Made by a program: the position numbers and the translations under genes. Shown here piece after piece: positions 58,243-64,000 of a stretch of 64,000 nucleotides of DNA. Location of the stretch: the NCBI GenBank assembly GCA_001692895.1, contig KV748237.1:62001-126000 (forward strand). Reading direction: 5' to 3'. This DNA comes from Cenococcum geophilum 1.58. Its lineage: Eukaryota; Ascomycota; Dothideomycetes; Gloniales; Gloniaceae. Every line of letters starts with the position of its first letter. Position 1 is the first letter of the stretch. Under the pieces are notes generated by a model. It was not told where the DNA came from. It was given only the letters and a program-made list of their open reading frames with translations, and did no database searches.

Positions 58243-60393
58243 GAAGGTCTCCCTACAGCGTGCACATCCCTGCAGCGTGCACGTGCATTTACCCACAAGA
58301 TGGAAAACTTCAAAATTAATTATCTCTATCAATTCTTTACCAAATCACATAAAAATGAATTCATTATCTTTACAAAACGTGCCTCTTTCAGCTCCTACAA
58401 CACCAGTACGACAGCCCCATCGTACGACACTCGCAAGGCGCGCACAAGGCAAAATCAACCCACGGCATATCTACCGGGATAATGTCTCATTACTATCAGC
58501 ACAACAGCAGCTCACCCTAGTAAATGAGATTAATCAATTAACTAATCAAGGGCTACCTCCTACTTGTGCAATGGTCCGAAACTTTGCTAAGGATATAGTT
58601 AAGAAACGCCCTGGAAAAAATTAGGCGTACAAGTTTATCAAGCGGCATCAAAAGGTCTTAAAATCTGGCTTCTTAGCGGCGGCAGATTTAAGCCGTAAAA
58701 AGGCAGATAATGCATATCAATATACCCTTTATTTTAAGCTGGTTTATAGCCTCCTAAATAATAGTATTTGTACTAATATTTCAAAGGTTCAGGCCAAAAT
58801 TAAGCAATATAACGTCCTTCCGCAAAACACATATAATATAAATAAAAAAGGGTTCCTAATTGGTATCCTTTAAAAAGTAAAAAGGATATTTAATAAGGAT
58901 TCGGAAAAGAGGGGTAAATTAATTAGTGCTGGCTAAGATGGTAATCATAAATAGATTACGTACCTAGCAACAATCTGCATGAACGGGACATATATTCCAC
59001 CCTCCCTTATCTACTAAGCTACAACGGGCAACATCCAAAATACCTAGCTTAATAATTTTAAGCCTAACGAGCTAGATGCGGCCCATTTCGCAAGTTCACC
59101 TTTAGGGTAGACGAATAACGAGCTAAGGATGGCGTGGTTAACTACCGTTTTTAATCGCTACACTAAAGCAAAAGCCAGACACGGGCGTGACTAGCGGCTT
59201 CTCTTTATTAACAGGCACAGCAGCCACATTAATATACTATTTTTAGACTAGTACCTCAAGCATAGGATCCTAGTGGCAGTATACCCCCCCCCATTTAACT
59301 CATTAACTTTAGCCTCTAGACGTTAGCCTTTTTAACCCTCTAGCAAACTACTACTCCTAGGAGCTTAATAAATAGATCAATAATACGGCAGGGCTTTGCC
59401 GCATTATAAAGAGAGAGTTTTATAGCTTATTTCGCGCTGCCTGGTAACATACCTTTATAGAAACCAATATCCTTAGCAGCTGGCGCAAAACCGGCTTATA
59501 GCCCCTAAATCCAAACCTAATACTTAACCAGGTCAAGCCGGCGGCCCCTAAGCAGCCCAGTACAAGTAGATCTACGTCATCTACATCAACTATATACTCA
59601 GCATTAAATATCTATTAGGTACGGAGACTCGTAAAGCACATTAGTAGTATTAAGCCATCACGTGATGCGGCTAAACTAGGTAACTTAGTAGAGAAGATAG
59701 CAGCCAAGAACAGCATTTTATAAGCCCGAATTAAGGGGCTTAAGAATGCTATTATTATTAAAAAGAAGAGGCAAAAGAGAGGGAAGCTATATATTAAGAA
59801 TATTCATATAATAAATAAAGGTAAAGCTACCTTCTGGTCGCCGACTAAACTTAAGACCATAAAGTAGGCTATTAGGGACGAGGAGGCTACAAAATAACAG
59901 ATAGCGCTAGAGAAAGCCTAGGCAAAAATTCAGAAACAGGAAGAGAAGAAAAATAATAAGAAAGTGGTAAAACAAAGGCGTTAAGATCGGGAGAAGTTGG
60001 TACGGTAAAAGAAGTAGGCAAAAGACAATAAAACTGCTCAACGTTTAGCCTTATTATAGCTTAAAAGAGACTTATAATAATAAGTTCAGAGCCCTACTAA
60101 GCAGTCTAGAGGCTCAGCCTTTAAGAAACGGGTAACAATAATGGTGGAGTCTAGTAATAATAAAGAGGTAGTAAAAATCAGAAGCCTGCGGCTTCGGCAG
60201 TAGAGAAATGCGCCCGCTTACCTAACGGACTATATAGTTGGATAGAAGTTTTATATAGTATTTCTAGTTATAACTTTAAAATTTGAGCCTATTTGATGCA
60301 GTGGTTAAATTATTATTAATTAATTAGAGTAATGCGTTGTTTAAAAAAATGTGGTGCAAGCCGTAGGGATATGCACGCTGGCGGGAGACCTTC
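58243..60393 (+). mobile_element. Fot1/pogo-type DNA transposon in copia C
   Basis: A 2151-bp element with TIRs: the left end is GAAGGTCTCCCTACAGCGTG and the right end read inward is GAAGGTCTCCCGCCAGCGTG. A TA duplication flanks it (58241-58242 and 60394-60395). It is inserted in copia C, whose minus-strand coding sense is continuous across the two flanks. It encodes the transposase relic at 58355-60240. Size, TA target and transposase type fit the Fot1/Pot2 group of the pogo branch of Tc1/mariner. Confidence 0.88.
58355..60240 (+). pseudogene. Fot1/pogo transposase relic (DDE_1, CENP-B-like)
   Basis: ATG at 58355 starts an intact 89-codon N-terminal piece (MNSLSLQNVPLSAP...) with a CENP-B/psq-type helix-turn-helix (LSAQQQLTLVNEINQLTNQG). 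It ends at TAG 58622-58624, where the family has a Trp in RPGKNW. Coding sense continues through FLIGIL, DGNH (first catalytic Asp, near 58939), FINRHSSHIN (usually VDGHSSH, so the second Asp is replaced by Asn, near 59205) and, in a shifted frame after a C-run near 59284, PLDVSLFNPLANYYS (third Asp, near 59318). The tail is Lys/Arg/Gln-rich. Several Gln and Trp codons are now stops, typical of RIP. No active enzyme is expected. Confidence 0.85.
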
Positions 60394-60599
60394 TAGCAGT
60401 TGGCTTGTATTAAACGCTGATAGACTTCCTAGTCGGACTTATTCGATAGTCTATTGTCCGTAACATTCGTATTAAAGTCTATATAGAAGGCAACGTCTTT
60501 AAAACGTAGGACTCCCTTACTCTTATCTTATCGTTATTAAGCTTCGTCTTCTTATTTAAGTCTAATTTTGGCAACTAGATCAGTAAGATCCTTATTCTA

Positions 60600-61620
60600 T
60601 TCTACCTTCCTTAGTGCCTTTTCAATATAATTATCTCTAACTATAACTCCTACAGGTCTCTTATCTTTAAATAAACACTAATAGTCCCAAAGTAAATGTC
60701 CTTGTCTTTCGCACGCTAAGCACTTAGGTATTAGCTTCTTTTAGGACGTCTCCTTAACCAGTGACCCGGCTCTCTTTAAGCGGCTAGTGCGTGCTAAGGT
60801 GTTTCCTCTCTATAAACCTTTAGTAGTATTAAAGTAATCCTTAATAGCTTGCTCTGCGAAGTCTATATTAAAGGTACTCCCTCTTATAGTAGTATTGGCT
60901 TTCTTTAAGGGTCTTCTAAGCCCTTCTTGTAGCTCCTTTACTACTCTACAGTATTTAGAAGATCTTAACTTCTGCGGGTTATTTAACTTAGTAGTATACT
61001 TTATATAGTAGGCATCACTAAAAGGTTGAATAACTTCTGCCAGATCTTAAAGCTAGATTCTATTAAATATTTAGGGTATTTTATACTTCTCTCCTAGTAC
61101 TATTACGTGTTCCCATTAATCTAGCCACTAATTTAATTTTAATAAGTATGTGAACCCCTTAAGGGCTTCCGTATACTAGTGTTGTAACTTCTTCCTAATA
61201 AACAATAAGGTAGGTTCTGTGTTCTCCTTTAGTTAAGATAGCCATTCTTTAACTGTTAAGGAAGGGTTAAGTAGTAGCTTCTTCTAAATTAATACTATGG
61301 ACGTAATTTAGGTGCGGATCTGTTAAAGGTGCTCTTCTTATTTTAGGAAATACTTTATATCCTAATCATAGTATTATCTGCTATTCTTATACGCCCTCTA
61401 TTAATTTGTCGAGAGCTATATATATAAGGTTGCATTCTTATTAAAATCTGTAACTTCTGGATAGGCTGGTTCTTATAGTAGACCTTATTAAGGTGCTTCC
61501 TTATCCAGGCCAACATAGGCCCAAATTTATTTATCCGCAAGGGCTTATAGTTGCCAGATCCATTGCTCCCAGTCTTCTAGCTTATTGAGGATAATTATAG
61601 TAGACAAACTTAACATCGGT
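60600..61620 (-). pseudogene. gag relic of copia C
   Basis: Minus-strand coding sense with a CCHC-type zinc knuckle near 60700-60750 and a helical gag-like region to its right. A 61-codon frame at 61355-61540 lies in this region. Broken. Confidence 0.6.
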
Positions 61621-61670
61621 AGAGTCATTTAACTAATAGGTAGATGGGAATTAAGATAGAATTTGTTGTT

Positions 61671-61790
61671 AGGATCGTCCTTATTACAGGATCGTCCTTA
61701 TTATTAGGATCGTCCTTATTATTAGGATCGTCCTTTAACGATTAAGGTGGAGTCTCGTGGAATCTCGTGGAATCTCGTAGAATCTCGTCC
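61671..61790. repeat. tandem repeats in the copia C leader
   Basis: Four units of 18-bp AGGATCGTCCTTATTATT (61671-61734), followed by four units of 11-bp TCTCGTGGAAT (about 61750-61790). Both sit between the 5' LTR and gag. Confidence 0.8.
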
Positions 61791-61928
61791 TGTGATAATT
61801 AAGGTAGGATTTCGATCAGGGTCGTCTTATGACGATNAGGTGTCAGAGTCTAACGATAAGGTAGAATTTCTTTAAATAATTAAGTAATAGCTGAATAGCT
61901 TCTTGTGTCGGCGGACCGGGCTTATAAC

Positions 61929-62100
61929 TGTCAGATAACTTATATAGAGCTATTCATTGATAAAATGGGTTAATTGATTAATGATCTTAATCGTGTCTTA
62001 ATGGTTGGTCGACTTAGGGCCCCTAGGCTTAGACGAAGATATTTACAATGCACATAACTCGTATACGTCCTACGCCTTCAAGAATATAGATTATCTAACA
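61929..62100 (-). repeat. 5' LTR of copia C
   Basis: 172-bp partner of 56815-56986; followed by GAAGT. Confidence 0.88.
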
Positions 62101-62160
62101 GAAGTACGGGAGGTGCTAAAACTAGTTAAACTATAGGATGAGGGGTAGCTAAGTTACGTA
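62101..62160 (-). mobile_element. Gypsy fragment E, last visible piece
   Basis: Short continuation of E after copia C, beginning with the GAAGT duplication. The right limit is set only by the change to the repeated words at 62165 and is uncertain. Confidence 0.35.
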
Positions 62161-62164
62161 GGCG

Positions 62165-62245
62165 GTTACGTTATAAGTTTGGAATATAGGAATATAGGAA
62201 TATAGAAACGTAACATACTAACATACTAACGTACTAATATACTTA
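62165..62245. repeat. short inverted and tandem repeats
   Basis: GTTACGTT (62165-62172) and AACGTAAC (62207-62214) form an inverted pair around three GGAATATA units. Four ACATACTA-like units follow. Possibly part of the 5' end of Gypsy H. Confidence 0.45.
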
Positions 62246-64000
62246 GTACATTTCTTAAGCGCAGTATTGTATATTTAAAGGACTACAGTCCCTACCTAGA
62301 TAGTTCTCTTCTTTATAGTAAATCTTAGAATATAATTAGAGTTAATCTATTAGGCAACCACTCCACTAATTATTATCTATATACCTAGCCTATTAATAAG
62401 TCTACTATAGTATTTCCTACAAGGCTTCGTTATATATTTACTACTAAGGTTACGGTATTAATAAGTTAAATAATATACTACTAAAAGCAGTAGCTATCCC
62501 TTAACCTGCTGATTCGGGTCCTATGTTATCGATAAGAATCTAGCTAATAGGAAGCTCTTATTCGAGCCTCCGTAATGAGAATTGCAGTAACATAAGGTTC
62601 TTTGTATAGCTCGGTACGGTGTTTATACACGGTGCAGCTTAGCATTACACCCCAGCGGGTTAAGGGATAACGCCGTTAATAGAGGCAACTACTTTAAGAT
62701 TAGGTAACGACACTAGTATAATAAATACTAACTTACAGCTAGTTACCGTTGGACAGTTATAGGAAATAGTTAATTAATTAATAGACAACAACAGGATATT
62801 TAAAGAAAAGATTAATGGGATTAGAGCAGCTAAAGTTAAGCTACTATTAATTAAGCGATTCTTAGGGGAGAAGTTAAAACTTAAAGGATTCCTTATATAA
62901 ATGCACTTTAAGGTTATATAGAAAGGAGAAAGGTTAGCAATAGCTATAGACTAAGTAGCCTATATAGGACTATTCCTAACGGGGAGAGCACTTAAGTAGT
63001 TTAAATCTTACCTTATAGAAGTATAGAAATACAGCATAGTAACTACTAATTAAGAAGTATAATATATATTCGTTAGCTGGAACAGGTTTATAGAATAATT
63101 AATATAGATATTTCGGAACTTAAAAGTAACTACTATAGTAAAACAAAGGCTTTAAAACCTAATATAATAAACTTTAGCAATTGAGTATACAACGTAGTTT
63201 TAAATATTAGCTATATAGGTCAAATGGAACGATAAGGCGCTTATAGTATAGTATAAATAAAGACTTAAAGTGAAAGTCTAGAACGCGATTATCCTAATAA
63301 AAGATGCGGAAACTAATTAATTAAGTAATTAAAATCGATAATAGAATCTACTAAAGGGAACAGACTAAGAAAGGTTAAAATAGAGTTCTATAGTTATATA
63401 AGGCGCAGAGCACGCAATAATAAAGTTAAAATAAAAAACTATAGTATAGTACAGAACTAATAGACCTAGGCGGTACTAAAGAATCTAAAAAATAAAATAA
63501 GAAACTATAGAAACCTAAAGGTTAAGGATTAAGCAATTAAGGACTAAAGAGTAGAGGCTAAACTAAGAATCTTAATAGTAGAAGACGTTTAGGCGGAGTC
63601 TATAGCAAGACAAGTAGTTTAAAAAAGGAGCTTATATAAATTATAGAAAATAGAGTTATTTTGCTAAAGACTATAAAAGTAGTTAGAGTAACTATATAGT
63701 AAAGGAAACTAGACTAGCAGACGGTATATATATATAGAGGGATAATAGTACACTATAAGAAATAAAAGAATATTTAATTAAGTATTTTGCGTTTTACTAT
63801 AATAATATATACCAAATTTATAAGGACGCTAAGTATAGCGTAAGCTACTAGCTATAAGAGCTAAAGATTTTAGAGTTTAAAGACACTAATAAACTATTAT
63901 ATAAATCGGATATTAAAGATAATAAATTTAATATAGGCGAAATATTTACTAATAATAAGGTAATAAAGGTAGCTTACTAGGAGCGTATAGACCTTAGAAC
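62215..64000 (+). mobile_element. Gypsy LTR element H, 5' part (runs off the window)
   Basis: Plus-strand gag relic at about 62790-63850. It has a retrotransposon-gag core (EYTTQFQILAIQVKWNDKAL-type block near 63185-63235), a CCHC zinc-knuckle-like segment with SYFAKDYKSS near 63645-63690, and a YYNNIYQIYKDAKYS-like segment near 63800-63840 usual at the gag/pol junction of fungal Gypsy elements. The stretch 62215-62790 should hold the 5' LTR and leader, but its ends are not resolved. RIP-mutated and broken. Confidence 0.7.

Larger units (their letters stand above)
56815..62100 (-). mobile_element. Ty1/copia LTR element C (broken; holds a DNA transposon)
   Basis: 172-bp LTRs lie at 56815-56986 and 61929-62100 (tips TGTCAGATA...TATCTGACA), with a perfect 5-bp duplication GAAGT (56810-56814 and 62101-62105). 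On the minus strand: gag with a CLACERQGHLLW-type zinc knuckle near 60700-60750, reverse transcriptase (about 57950-58100), a GELKWFLGI block at about 57880-57930, and RNase H ending in a DGLTKALPKQRF motif near 57180-57230. This is the copia order. The internal region is short for the family even after removing the Fot1-type insert, so it looks non-autonomous. Parts near 57000-57240 are barely RIP-mutated. A solo LTR of the same family is at 28822-29016. Confidence 0.88.

Overview
The window looks like a transposon graveyard of a filamentous ascomycete. Most of it is strongly TA-enriched, with former coding stretches full of TA dinucleotides. That is the pattern expected of repeat-induced point mutation (RIP, C-to-T favoured at CpA). 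Only the stretch at about 26.45-36.78 kb has ordinary fungal composition (a copia copy inside it excepted); it carries the only candidate host genes. Scattered N bases mark poorly resolved consensus. No rRNA gene, complete tRNA gene, CRISPR array or bacterial-type operon was seen.

Left block (1-26446) is one nested cluster. The outer layer is a large TIR transposon, here called R (copy 1: 1-4076 plus 16584-26446, left end off-window). It was hit by a 1.65-kb protein-less LTR element (1697-3344), by a long-armed MITE called Y (4077-16583 overall) and by Gypsy element B (17069-23986). Y was itself hit by the chromodomain Gypsy element A (4106-10214) and by a second, full-length R copy (10231-16190). 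Each layer is supported by matched termini and by target-site duplications: 4 bp ATTT, TA, ATCTA, 5 bp ATACY, and 9 bp for R. R holds two converging intron-containing gene relics whose introns share an AACGCGTT-type motif.

Middle island (26447-36790): a short spliced hypothetical gene (26879-27301), a 683-bp TIR element with a perfect 10-bp duplication (27905-28587), a solo LTR with a perfect 5-bp duplication (28822-29016), a 216-codon ORF (29185-29835), a Ty1/copia element (30202-35556) and a 3' coding exon candidate (35917-36566).

Right block (36790-64000): an unclassified RIP-mutated repeat with a minus-strand coding relic (about 37.09-38.24 kb), then Gypsy fragment E (from about 38.64 kb). 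E is split by Gypsy F (42058-56632), which is split by Gypsy G (47530-55750). G carries a 2.1-kb set of minisatellites between protease and reverse transcriptase. E is also split by copia C (56815-62100), which holds a Fot1/pogo-type DNA transposon (58243-60393). The window ends in the gag region of a plus-strand Gypsy element H. All retroelements here are treated as broken fossils. Family assignments rest on motifs read by eye; host gene functions are unknown.
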